NCBI GenBank assembly: GCA_014730235.1
Contig: WJIO01000111.1
Location: forward strand, 1-37,592
Direction: 5' to 3'
DNA: 37,592 nucleotides
From: Candidatus Poribacteria bacterium
Lineage (GTDB): Bacteria; Poribacteria; DTPJ01; WJIO01
Shown here: piece after piece, positions 30,775-37,592 of the stretch
Position numbering within the stretch: the first letter of the stretch is position 1
Layout of the letters: each line of letters starts with the position of its first letter
Translations under genes and position numbers: made by a program
The notes under the pieces: model-generated
The model's database searches: none
Told to the model about the DNA's origin: nothing
What the model saw: the letters and a program-made list of their open reading frames with translations, nothing else

Positions 30775-32436
30775 TTGAAATTACGATTGACGTCAATAAT
30801 TATAATGGTATTTATTTTGGCATTTGCATCAGCAGGAAATGCCCAGGAGATATTTCATTATGTATCTTCAATAGACATCTATGTGGATGGTTTTATATGT
30901 GCTACCTGTGTGCGTATTTTGGAAGATACTTTAATGCAGGAAGATAGTATCGTAGAGGTTATTGGTGATCTGGAAAAAGGGATGTTGAGGGTTATTCCTC
31001 ATATGGATGGACGCTATCTGGATCTATTCGCCATGCGCCAGAGAATAAACGATACTGAACAATATTCCGTTCTCAGAATGGAAATTAGTCTGGTGGGAAG
31101 ATTTGTAAAATATCCAGCAGAATATTATATTGGTGGAATATATGCTTATAGTGGAGATAGGTATAAACTTAAGGCGGGAGATACGGAATTTATTCTTTCC
31201 AGAAATGATAAACTTACTGAGCTTATAAATTCCGGTCAAAAGGTGGTTAGTGCAAAGGGTACGGTAACTTCGTTTCAGGGAAAAAAAGTTCCCGTATTAC
31301 AACTAACTGAATTTCATAAACCTGTAGATGAAGAAATTAAAAAATGGGAAGACGCGGTAGTTTTTCCGAATCATATAGGTTCTATAAGAGTATATGTGGA
31401 CGGTTATATTTGTAATACCTGTGTCAGAGACCTTGAGAACGCCGCCAAAGTAGAGGAAGGGGTATACAGGGTCGAAGTTGATGATGATAAAAATATAATA
31501 ACCGTTGTTCCTCAGGTTTATGGCAGACAGATTGATCTGGAAAACTTATGGGATAACATAGATAATCTGGGAGATTTCACCGTTCTCAGAATGGAAATTC
31601 TTGCTGTAGGTGAAATCATTAAGTATTCTGCCAAATATTACAATGAGGTACAGGAGTATACCCACAGTGAAGACAGATATAAATTGCAGATCAAAGATAC
31701 CTATTTCCTCGCTCTTACGAATAACCAAACCCTGGATGAATTAATAAAATCAGGATATGACAGAGCGACTGTAAGGGGAACTATATCTGCTTTTTCTAAC
31801 GGAGTTCCAATCATGTTGCTTGCAGATTTTGAAAAGCCACTGGGAGAGATACCAAGCTGGGCAGAATATTCGGATCCTCTGGATAAATTAAGCGTTATGC
31901 TCGTGGGTGAAGAAATAGAGGAAACTGAAAATCCTAATCAGCTTGAATCTGTCAGAGTTTATGTAGATGGTTTTATCTCTGCCGCTTCGGAAGAATCCCT
32001 TGAAGATAGAATTATGGAAGAAGAAGGCGTTGAAATCGTAAACATGAACCCGCAAATGGGACTTATTGAGGTAATACCAAAGGATATAGAAAACTTTGAG
32101 TTATTTGACTTATGGCAGAATGTAAATAACATGAGGGAATATGAAATAATAAAGATGGATGTAGTTGCTACAGGTGAACTTCAGGAAGTTGAGTTTGAGT
32201 ATGGTGAGGAATCGGCTACACCTGAAAGGGTTAAGCGATATAAGTTATATGCCAAACCTTTTGATTTTGCCCTTTCTTATAATCCAAATCTGGCTCAGAT
32301 GCTGAGGGAAGAAGATAAGCTTTATACTGTAGTAGGTACTATAACATCTTTCAATGCCCAGGTTCCTATACTTGAGATTAAATCTTATAAAGAAGTTAAG
32401 GAAATGCCTGACTGGCTTAAACCCGATCCTTTCTAA
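30775..32436 (+). CDS. Secreted protein with three HMA-like/beta modules
   Basis: The 553-residue protein starts at TTG with AGGAG 9 bases upstream. The signal peptide ends near AGNAQ (residues 20-24). Three homologous modules follow, beginning near 33, 203 and 392. Each starts with (I/V)xVYVDGFIxxxxxxxLE, a heavy-metal-associated-like beta-alpha-beta unit. It continues with an L(F/W)..(R/N).N....Y.(V/I)(L/I)(R/K)M strand region and an OB-like domain (for example SAKGTVTSFQGKKVPVLQL). Modules 1 and 2 have CATC (Cys42, Cys45) and CNTC (Cys213, Cys216). Module 3 has SAAS (Ser402, Ser405) instead. It is probably periplasmic and may bind metal or thiols. No named whole-protein family was recognised. 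Confidence 0.78.
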   Translation: MKLRLTSIIIMVFILAFASAGNAQEIFHYVSSIDIYVDGFICATCVRILEDTLMQEDSIVEVIGDLEKGMLRVIPHMDGRYLDLFAMRQRINDTEQYSVLRMEISLVGRFVKYPAEYYIGGIYAYSGDRYKLKAGDTEFILSRNDKLTELINSGQKVVSAKGTVTSFQGKKVPVLQLTEFHKPVDEEIKKWEDAVVFPNHIGSIRVYVDGYICNTCVRDLENAAKVEEGVYRVEVDDDKNIITVVPQVYGRQIDLENLWDNIDNLGDFTVLRMEILAVGEIIKYSAKYYNEVQEYTHSEDRYKLQIKDTYFLALTNNQTLDELIKSGYDRATVRGTISAFSNGVPIMLLADFEKPLGEIPSWAEYSDPLDKLSVMLVGEEIEETENPNQLESVRVYVDGFISAASEESLEDRIMEEEGVEIVNMNPQMGLIEVIPKDIENFELFDLWQNVNNMREYEIIKMDVVATGELQEVEFEYGEESATPERVKRYKLYAKPFDFALSYNPNLAQMLREEDKLYTVVGTITSFNAQVPILEIKSYKEVKEMPDWLKPDPF

Positions 32437-32452
32437 ATATGTATTTTACCAG

Positions 32453-32486
32453 TACCAGATTGCAAAAATGCAATCTGGTATTTTTG
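32453..32486 (+). terminator. Rho-independent terminator
   Basis: TACCAGATTGCA (32453-32464) pairs perfectly with TGCAATCTGGTA (32469-32480) across AAAA, followed by TTTTTG. It ends transcription of the HMA-like gene. Confidence 0.95.
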
Positions 32487-32564
32487 TTTATTCCGGTTTT
32501 AGCATGGTAAATACCAGTGATTAAATAAGAAAACTTACTACTCTAAAACTGGAATAAACAAAAA
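32481..32564. repeat. Inverted repeat between convergent genes
   Basis: TTTTTGTTTATTCCGGTTTTAG-type sequence at 32481-32502 and its complement at 32543-32564 match at all but one position, enclosing 40 AT-rich bases. It abuts the plus-strand terminator and ends 17 bases before the stop of the minus-strand gene. It may be a third kind of palindromic element or part of a bidirectional terminator. Confidence 0.55.
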
Positions 32565-32581
32565 TAATACATGTTATTCTT

Positions 32582-33655
32582 CTATGAATAACTACCATAT
32601 ATATGAACTAAATCTATTACTCGCTGATAACTCTTAAAACTCACATTGTCAGGTACAGAATGATCGGAATGATATAGATAACCACCGTTTTTCTTTGCGA
32701 TGGTTACTTTTTTACTAATTTCTTCCTCAAGTTCCTCGTCTGTTCCTTCAGCCATTACCCGAACATCAATCCCACCCATTAGAGCAATTTTATCACCATA
32801 GTCCTGCTTTAATTGAATGACATCCATCCCTGCCTTGACTTCTAATGGTTGTAGACAATCCCAACCAGTCTCAATGAGGTCAGGAACTACTTCATTGAAA
32901 TTTCCGCAGGAATGTAATATGGCGAAAATGTCATTTTCATGACAAAAATCCACCAATCGCTTATGGGCCGGCATGACCAGTTCACGAAATTCCTGGGGTG
33001 CAAACATAAGGCCGTTACGATAGCCAAGATCATCGCTGCACCAATATCCGTCAAACTTGTAGCCTTTCTCAATGAGTAACTTAAATAGCCCTAAAGTCAT
33101 ATCAACGCCGGTTTCTATTACATCACTGATCCATTCGGGATCGGCCACCATAGCCATGAGCATATTTTCCAGTTGTATCTTGCCTGTAGACGCCTGATAA
33201 CCAGCACCACCCGAATAGCAGAAAAATTTATCATGCTTTTGAGCGTTTTTATATGCCTGCTCCATTCTCTCCCAATTAATACGATCAGGATCAGGTGTCA
33301 GTCGATGTTTGTGTTTTTCCCAGTCCTCTCTTGTTTTAACTGCATAATCAATAAGTTTTGGTGTTGAGGTTTTTTCTTTCCAGTTTTTCAATGTCCTTCC
33401 GTTTGCATCTCTATGTATTCTATATTCATTGGTTTCTTCCAATACTTCCGGTTTGAAACGAAAAGACAAATCCGCACCCAGACGTATAAATTCATAGCCA
33501 AAATAATCCGCAGGTGAAACATTTTTTGGTAACCCCTCTTTACGCCAACGTGCAATGGTTGTGCCCCAGGGGCTGTCCTGTATTGCCACTCTGTCTGCTT
33601 CTTGATGTTGAAGAGCCAGGGAAACGCGTTCTCTGGAAGTCTTTTTAACTGGCAT
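32582..33655 (-). CDS. Uroporphyrinogen decarboxylase (URO-D) family protein
   Basis: The 357-residue TIM-barrel protein is the only clear minus-strand gene. It begins TSRERVSLALQHQEADRVAI and has the family's FAILHSCGN segment, LMGGIDVRVM and a C-terminal GGYLYHSDHSVPDNVSFKSY. The HSCGN motif (His and Cys) is shared with the methyltransferase branch of the superfamily (MtaA/CmuA-like), whereas haem-pathway HemE has different wording. A haem role is therefore unlikely; a cobalamin- or zinc-linked methyl-transfer or an unknown decarboxylation is possible. TTCAAGGAG precedes its ATG. It is convergent with the HMA-like gene. Confidence 0.88.
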   Translation of the reverse strand: MPVKKTSRERVSLALQHQEADRVAIQDSPWGTTIARWRKEGLPKNVSPADYFGYEFIRLGADLSFRFKPEVLEETNEYRIHRDANGRTLKNWKEKTSTPKLIDYAVKTREDWEKHKHRLTPDPDRINWERMEQAYKNAQKHDKFFCYSGGAGYQASTGKIQLENMLMAMVADPEWISDVIETGVDMTLGLFKLLIEKGYKFDGYWCSDDLGYRNGLMFAPQEFRELVMPAHKRLVDFCHENDIFAILHSCGNFNEVVPDLIETGWDCLQPLEVKAGMDVIQLKQDYGDKIALMGGIDVRVMAEGTDEELEEEISKKVTIAKKNGGYLYHSDHSVPDNVSFKSYQRVIDLVHIYGSYS

Positions 33656-33727
33656 TAAAATACTCCTTGAAGTTGTTTGTGAAAAATATTAATCAAAATT
33701 CAAAGCCTTAATAACTGCTTTTCTTAT

Positions 33728-33756
33728 TTGATTTAACGGAGAAAGTCTGGTATAAT
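33728..33756 (+). promoter_or_regulatory. Probable sigma-70 promoter with extended -10
   Basis: TTGATT (33728-33733), a 17-base spacer ending TGG, and TATAAT (33751-33756) form a housekeeping-type promoter. It points at the outer-membrane gene at 33897. A leader of about 130 bases follows. Confidence 0.6.
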
Positions 33757-33896
33757 AATATAGTAAAGACTTTTGTTGTGTAGTGAAAATAAACTGGTAA
33801 ATAATTTAAAAATCCTTGATGTGTTATTTATAACATGATATGTTTTGTTCATGAATTATATCATCATTTGAATTTATAAACAATACGCAGTTACTG

Positions 33897-35147
33897 ATGA
33901 TACCTTTTTGTTTTATTACCTTGCTGATTTTTGGAAATTTATCATTTGATGATGGCTTAATTTCTGATATTGAGAATCAGCTAATGATAAAAGGTTTTGA
34001 AGATATAAGAGTTTTAACTGATAGTAAAGGTATCATTATTGAATACGAAAACAGGATTTATCGCTATCCGATAAGGGCTATAAAGGAGATAATGGAGATT
34101 ATCTCGTCCAGAATGCGAGATGAAACAAGTGTTACATTAATCCCACATAATCGGGGTTTACCATTATACTCTATAACTTTTTCCATAGTTGAATATAAAC
34201 GCTTGTTGGATACTAAGCCAGAATTGAACAGGGGTATAAATTCCCTCTGGAAAGCATTTAAAGCACTTACTAAGAAACCTTCTGCAAATTGTGATGAATT
34301 TCAGAAAACGGATACCTCTTTTGATACAGGAAGGGAAGATAATTCTGGTAGCTTCTTTCACCGAAAGTTTAATATTTTATTAATTCCACAATTTAAAGCT
34401 GTCTATGGCGCTGCTGTTGAGCCTGTAAAATCGCAGTTTAATCTGGTGCCAGAAATAAACGCAAGCTTTTGGAAGGGTATGTTACTCACAAGTCAGTTAG
34501 TGATTCCCATCCAAAATGAACTGGAACCGGAAGATGATAATTTAAGATCGGGATTATTAACTCTAAATCAGGTTAATTCATGGTTTTTTAATGTTTTTAC
34601 CTCTGTAACAGCAGGATATTTTACTCAACGTCGTTACGGTTTAGATTTAGAGATCAGAAAATATATGTATAATGGGAGGTGGTCTATAGGAATAAATTCC
34701 GGTTATACAGGTTATGCAGCATATATAGACGGGATTTGGTATTATTCTGATGTGGGACTTTTTACCTGGTTGATGGATATTGAATACTGGATTTCCCGAA
34801 TTGATATGAAGTTGCGATATGCCTATGGCAAATTTTTGTATGGTGATAAAGGTTGGAGATTGGATATATCCCGAAGGAGCGACGAGTACCAACTTGGTTT
34901 CTTTGTATATAAAACAGTTGGAGAGGAAAATGTTGGCTTTACTTTTGGTCTACCCGTCCCCCCTGCAAAGAATTTGCATTTCGGATCATTAACATTGGGA
35001 TTAGCGAAAGAGTTCAATCAGGAATATCGCTATAGAAGTTATCGGGAGGACGGAGTTCAATATAATACAGGCCATTGTGTTGATAAATTTTTAAATGGGT
35101 TAACTCCTGAACGTATTATAAAACAACTCAAGGAAATGGAAAATTAA
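33897..35147 (+). CDS. YjbH-like outer-membrane beta-barrel protein
   Basis: The 416-residue protein has a short hydrophobic N-terminus (FCFITLLIFGNLS) acting as signal. The first 130 residues are mixed alpha-beta (IENQLMIKGFEDIRVLTDSK). The rest is amphipathic strands typical of a barrel, with AYGKFLYGDKGWRLDISRRS, ..EYQLGFFVYKT.. and FTFGLPVPP. These resemble the closing strands of YjbH exopolysaccharide-export proteins (G.YL.GD.G...ISR). The match is by eye. ATG 33897 has no good ribosome binding site; a CTG or ATT start upstream (after the stop at 33852) is possible. The lipoprotein gene follows after 32 bases, so the two are probably an operon. Confidence 0.72.
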   Translation: MIPFCFITLLIFGNLSFDDGLISDIENQLMIKGFEDIRVLTDSKGIIIEYENRIYRYPIRAIKEIMEIISSRMRDETSVTLIPHNRGLPLYSITFSIVEYKRLLDTKPELNRGINSLWKAFKALTKKPSANCDEFQKTDTSFDTGREDNSGSFFHRKFNILLIPQFKAVYGAAVEPVKSQFNLVPEINASFWKGMLLTSQLVIPIQNELEPEDDNLRSGLLTLNQVNSWFFNVFTSVTAGYFTQRRYGLDLEIRKYMYNGRWSIGINSGYTGYAAYIDGIWYYSDVGLFTWLMDIEYWISRIDMKLRYAYGKFLYGDKGWRLDISRRSDEYQLGFFVYKTVGEENVGFTFGLPVPPAKNLHFGSLTLGLAKEFNQEYRYRSYREDGVQYNTGHCVDKFLNGLTPERIIKQLKEMEN

Positions 35148-35179
35148 TTATAAACCCGGATTTGAGAGGAGATCGGGAA

Positions 35180-35974
35180 ATGAAGCAAATTTTAATATAC
35201 TTCCTTATCGTTACTTTTTTGACATTCTCTATGTTGACATTTTGGGGTTGCGACAAGGAAGAAATTATAGATATTTCCGGAGAAACAGAAATTGAAACAG
35301 TTGTAAATGATCTTGCCTATGCAGATACAGAGATAGAAGCTCAAAAGGCGATTTGCAATTTACTGAATAAAGCGGAAATAGGTACATATCATGTTGGTAG
35401 TAAATATGAACCCTACGCTATGACTGATGAATCTATCGCCCAACTGGCAGAAGCCCAGATGTTATATAAAAAGGGTGAATTGACTTATTCTATGGGTGAA
35501 ATTTTTGAAGATGTTATGGCTATATCAAATAAAGTAAATATGGCGGAAGTTGACTTTGACGCGGCCGCTAATAAACTTGGTACACAAACAGAATCTGCCC
35601 TTGCCAACCCCGATGATTCTAAAAATGCTATGCTGGCTGTAATTGCTGCTGAAGGTGATATGATACCAACGAGTGCACCTTTATATAGGGAAACCACTAT
35701 AAAATCCCCGGTGCAAAATATACTTTTTGGAATTTGGTTGCATAGGGAATTAGCTGGTTCAAAAAAATCTTTTGATAATAATACAATGACTGCTCCTGCC
35801 ATTGAACCCGTTGTAGTAGATTATGATGAGGTCGCTTGTTATACGGCTTTCTTAGTAAGAATTGCTCATTGTCGGCGACTAGGTTTCTTCCTCAGATTAT
35901 GGTGTTATCGAAATGCAGGAGATAAGCTTGAGGAATGCTTGGCTAATATTCATGATCAAGGTGATAGTCAATAA
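35180..35974 (+). CDS. Putative lipoprotein of unknown function
   Basis: The protein is 264 residues from ATG 35180, which lies 8 bases after AGGAG; an upstream in-frame TTG (35162) overlaps that site. The N-terminus is a hydrophobic segment ending TFWGC with Cys24, a lipobox with an unusual Phe at -3. The mature part is acidic and helical (EIETVVNDLAYADTEIEAQK, YKKGELTYSMGEIFEDVMA), with a C-terminal Cys/Arg-rich segment (VRIAHCRRLGFFLRLWCYRN). The family is not recognised. It is probably co-transcribed with the YjbH-like gene and closed by the strong terminator at 35996. Confidence 0.7.
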   Translation: MKQILIYFLIVTFLTFSMLTFWGCDKEEIIDISGETEIETVVNDLAYADTEIEAQKAICNLLNKAEIGTYHVGSKYEPYAMTDESIAQLAEAQMLYKKGELTYSMGEIFEDVMAISNKVNMAEVDFDAAANKLGTQTESALANPDDSKNAMLAVIAAEGDMIPTSAPLYRETTIKSPVQNILFGIWLHRELAGSKKSFDNNTMTAPAIEPVVVDYDEVACYTAFLVRIAHCRRLGFFLRLWCYRNAGDKLEECLANIHDQGDSQ

Positions 35975-35995
35975 ATCCTGTTTCCACCATCCTTC

Positions 35996-36039
35996 AAACA
36001 TAGCTCTGCTAAATATTTAGCAGAGCTATGTTTGTTTTT
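35996..36039 (+). terminator. Rho-independent terminator
   Basis: A perfect 38-base palindrome with arms 35996-36014 and 36015-36033 (AAACATAGCTCTGCTAAAT and its complement) is followed by GTTTTT. It terminates the YjbH-like/lipoprotein unit. Confidence 0.95.
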
Positions 36040-36114
36040 AAATTATAGTATCATTTATACATCACCATGTGTGTCATAATGCAAACATTATTATACTTTT
36101 CTTGAGATAAATTA

Positions 36115-37275
36115 TTGGAAATTAAACCTAAAAGATATTATGAATTAGATTGGATTAGAGTTATTGTAATTCTAAATCTTATACCTTTCCATGCGGCATG
36201 GCTTTTGGCAACTGTACCTGGTTTTTCATACAACAATACAGAAAGCCTTCTGGCTAGGATAATGGGCGTTGGTGTAATATTCGTGAATCAGTGGCATATG
36301 CAACTATTATTTTTGGTTTCTGGTTGCAGTACTTTTTATTCACTAAAACGTCGTTCTAATTTTAATTATATTATAGAGCGATCAAAAAGACTTTTGGTTC
36401 CGCTTTTACTTAGTGTGCTGATATTCATTCCTCTAATGATTTATTTTTGGCCAATTCCAAAGGGTCAGGAAAGATTTTTCTGCCTTTTATATCGTAACTA
36501 TCTGTCTGCATTATTCAGCAAAGGTAAAATAAACTGGTTTCATCTCTGGTTTATATATTATCTTTATATATTTTCTATAATATCACTTCCAATTTTTATT
36601 TTAATCAGAAAGAAATATTATGAAAAGTTCTTTACAAAACTTTCAGAATTTTCTTTGAGAAAAGGTGGTATTCATCTTTTTGGACTACCGCTTGGAATTA
36701 TATTTGGAATTATAGGAATCCAGTGGTCTGTAACAGATCAAATTTCTATACCTCGATTGTTTTCTTATATACTCTTTTTTATATATGGTTTTCTAATTTG
36801 TCATTATGAAAATTTTCTGGAAGCTGTAGAGAAACAACGTAAATTATCACTTTTATTAGGTATAATCAGTTTTATCCTTGCTTTTTCAATGCTTCTGTTA
36901 CACAGAAATAATAAAGGAATAATGCCGCTTAAGCCGGGTTACAATTCGATATATATGCTGTATTTAACTCTTCGCGGCATGAATAGTTGGTTCTGGGTAT
37001 TGGCTTTTCTAGGTTTCAGTAAAAGATATTTAAGTTTCACTAACAGATTTCTACAATATTTTTTGGTTGCATCCTACCCTATTTATATTATCCATGAAAC
37101 ATTAATGATAATTTTAGGCCGTTATATTATCAAATTGAAAACACCTCTGCTGTTTGAGTTCTTATTACTTTGCATAGTAACCTTTCTGGTTACAATAGGA
37201 ATTTATGAATTGGCTATAAGAAGATTCAATATTACACGCATTCTTTTTGGTATGAAAAAAATAAGGTTTAATTAA
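36115..37275 (+). CDS. Acyltransferase family 3 membrane protein (OpgC-like)
   Basis: The 386-residue inner-membrane protein has about 10 helices. It begins RYYELDWIRVIVILNLIPFH, the family's (E)LDxLRxxAixxVxxxH start with the catalytic-type His. MQLLFLVSGCSTFYSLKRRS and RSKRLLVPLLLSVLIFIP follow, and later WFHLWFIYYLYIFSI. These are hallmarks of acyltransferase-3 proteins that O-acylate surface or periplasmic glycans, such as OpgC/MdoC. The acceptor is unknown. It starts at TTG with only a weak ribosome binding site. Together with the YjbH-like gene it suggests surface polysaccharide modification. Confidence 0.88.
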   Translation: MEIKPKRYYELDWIRVIVILNLIPFHAAWLLATVPGFSYNNTESLLARIMGVGVIFVNQWHMQLLFLVSGCSTFYSLKRRSNFNYIIERSKRLLVPLLLSVLIFIPLMIYFWPIPKGQERFFCLLYRNYLSALFSKGKINWFHLWFIYYLYIFSIISLPIFILIRKKYYEKFFTKLSEFSLRKGGIHLFGLPLGIIFGIIGIQWSVTDQISIPRLFSYILFFIYGFLICHYENFLEAVEKQRKLSLLLGIISFILAFSMLLLHRNNKGIMPLKPGYNSIYMLYLTLRGMNSWFWVLAFLGFSKRYLSFTNRFLQYFLVASYPIYIIHETLMIILGRYIIKLKTPLLFEFLLLCIVTFLVTIGIYELAIRRFNITRILFGMKKIRFN

Positions 37276-37373
37276 ATGTGAAAAATTAATATAAAGTATG
37301 GTATAATTTTTGCGAAATTAATAATTGTCCTATAAAAATAATAAATGGGTACCCGTTTTTACCTAGTTTACCG

Positions 37374-37403
37374 TTGACATAAAAGGAAACTGGATGTTAT
37401 AAT
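37374..37403 (+). promoter_or_regulatory. Sigma-70 promoter
   Basis: TTGACA (37374-37379) and TATAAT (37398-37403) are separated by 18 bases and both match consensus. The promoter drives the truncated gene at 37452. A second TGGTATAAT lies at 37299-37307 with no good -35. Confidence 0.85.
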
Positions 37404-37451
37404 TTCTTTAGAAACAGCGCGGGTAAAGGTCTTAATGCGGAGGAAAAAACA

Positions 37452-37592
37452 ATGTTAAAAAGACTGACGATATACACAGTTTTTGTTTTATCAATTTTGA
37501 TGATATTATGTTATGGAGCTTATGCAAAATGGGATAAATCACGAATGAGTGATCCTGCCGATATGGAAGGTCATCTGAAGAGTATATTCTTC
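37452..37592 (+). CDS. Secreted protein, cut by the window end
   Basis: The first 47 codons are present from ATG 37452, with GCGGAGGAAAA 4-14 bases upstream. The N-terminus has basic residues LKR, a hydrophobic core (VFVLSILMILCYG) and an AYA cleavage site near residue 25, so the product is exported. Only 22 mature residues are visible (KWDKSRMSDPADMEGHLKSIFF), too few to assign a family. A strong sigma-70 promoter and a leader of about 40 bases support it as a new transcription unit. Confidence 0.75.
   Translation, partial: MLKRLTIYTVFVLSILMILCYGAYAKWDKSRMSDPADMEGHLKSIFF

Noticed and set aside
32582-33655. Naming the URO-D family gene hemE.
   Set aside because: The HSCGN wording and lack of other haem genes nearby fit the methyltransferase-like branch better.

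Overview
The window looks like chromosome from an AT-rich, Gram-negative-type (diderm) bacterium with an anaerobic or microaerophilic lifestyle. The evidence is several lipoprotein and outer-membrane beta-barrel proteins, AGGAGG-type ribosome binding sites, a superoxide reductase and sigma-54 promoters. Nothing seen fixes the phylum. There are about 38 protein genes, nearly all on the plus strand. Most have their own ribosome binding site and sit in short operons. No tRNA, rRNA, CRISPR array, transposase or phage gene was recognised.

Layout. 1-2.3 kb: a sigma-54 promoter drives a tandem PRC-barrel gene, followed by a tiny basic protein, a frameshifted BON-domain remnant and a DUF2267 gene. 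2.5-7.9 kb: a DASS-type anion transporter, a short alpha-glucan phosphorylase, a DUF2188 protein, an aldo/keto reductase and a RemA-like protein. 7.9-13.2 kb: an amino-acid permease translationally coupled to a GH32/43-like protein, a site-2 protease with CBS domains, a small unknown and a PRC-OB-PRC protein. 13.4-19.2 kb: an M48/TPR lipoprotein, a secreted beta protein, a DUF1328 peptide, a helical lipoprotein, a GYD protein and an SLC12-like cotransporter. 19.2-24 kb: a sigma-54 promoter with an enhancer-like site pair, a disulfide oxidoreductase, a second DUF1328 peptide, a six-BON protein, a coiled-coil protein, a membrane protein and an ECF-like sigma factor. 24.2-30.7 kb: a diadenylate cyclase, a second sigma-54/enhancer arrangement before superoxide reductase, an unlinked IF-3, two more PRC-barrel genes, a baeRF-type protein, a CDP-alcohol phosphatidyltransferase and an HAD phosphatase. 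30.7-37.6 kb: a secreted triplicated HMA-like protein, a minus-strand URO-D family protein, then envelope genes (YjbH-like barrel, lipoprotein, acyltransferase) and a truncated secreted protein.

The domain set (PRC, BON, DUF1328, DUF2267, DUF2188, GYD, M48, S2P, coiled-coil, superoxide reductase) reads as an envelope and redox stress island; this is an inference from gene content. The strongest new signal is regulatory. Three near-identical sigma-54 promoters occur, and two of them have upstream a pair of TGTYG-N9-CRACA palindromes whose centres are exactly 20 bp apart. This suggests one enhancer-binding regulator, not in the window, linking the disulfide oxidoreductase and superoxide reductase genes.

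Intergenic space is colonised by two families of small palindromic elements resembling MITEs. One leaves perfect 8-bp target duplications, the other has 25-bp perfect terminal repeats, and one copy is a chimera of both.
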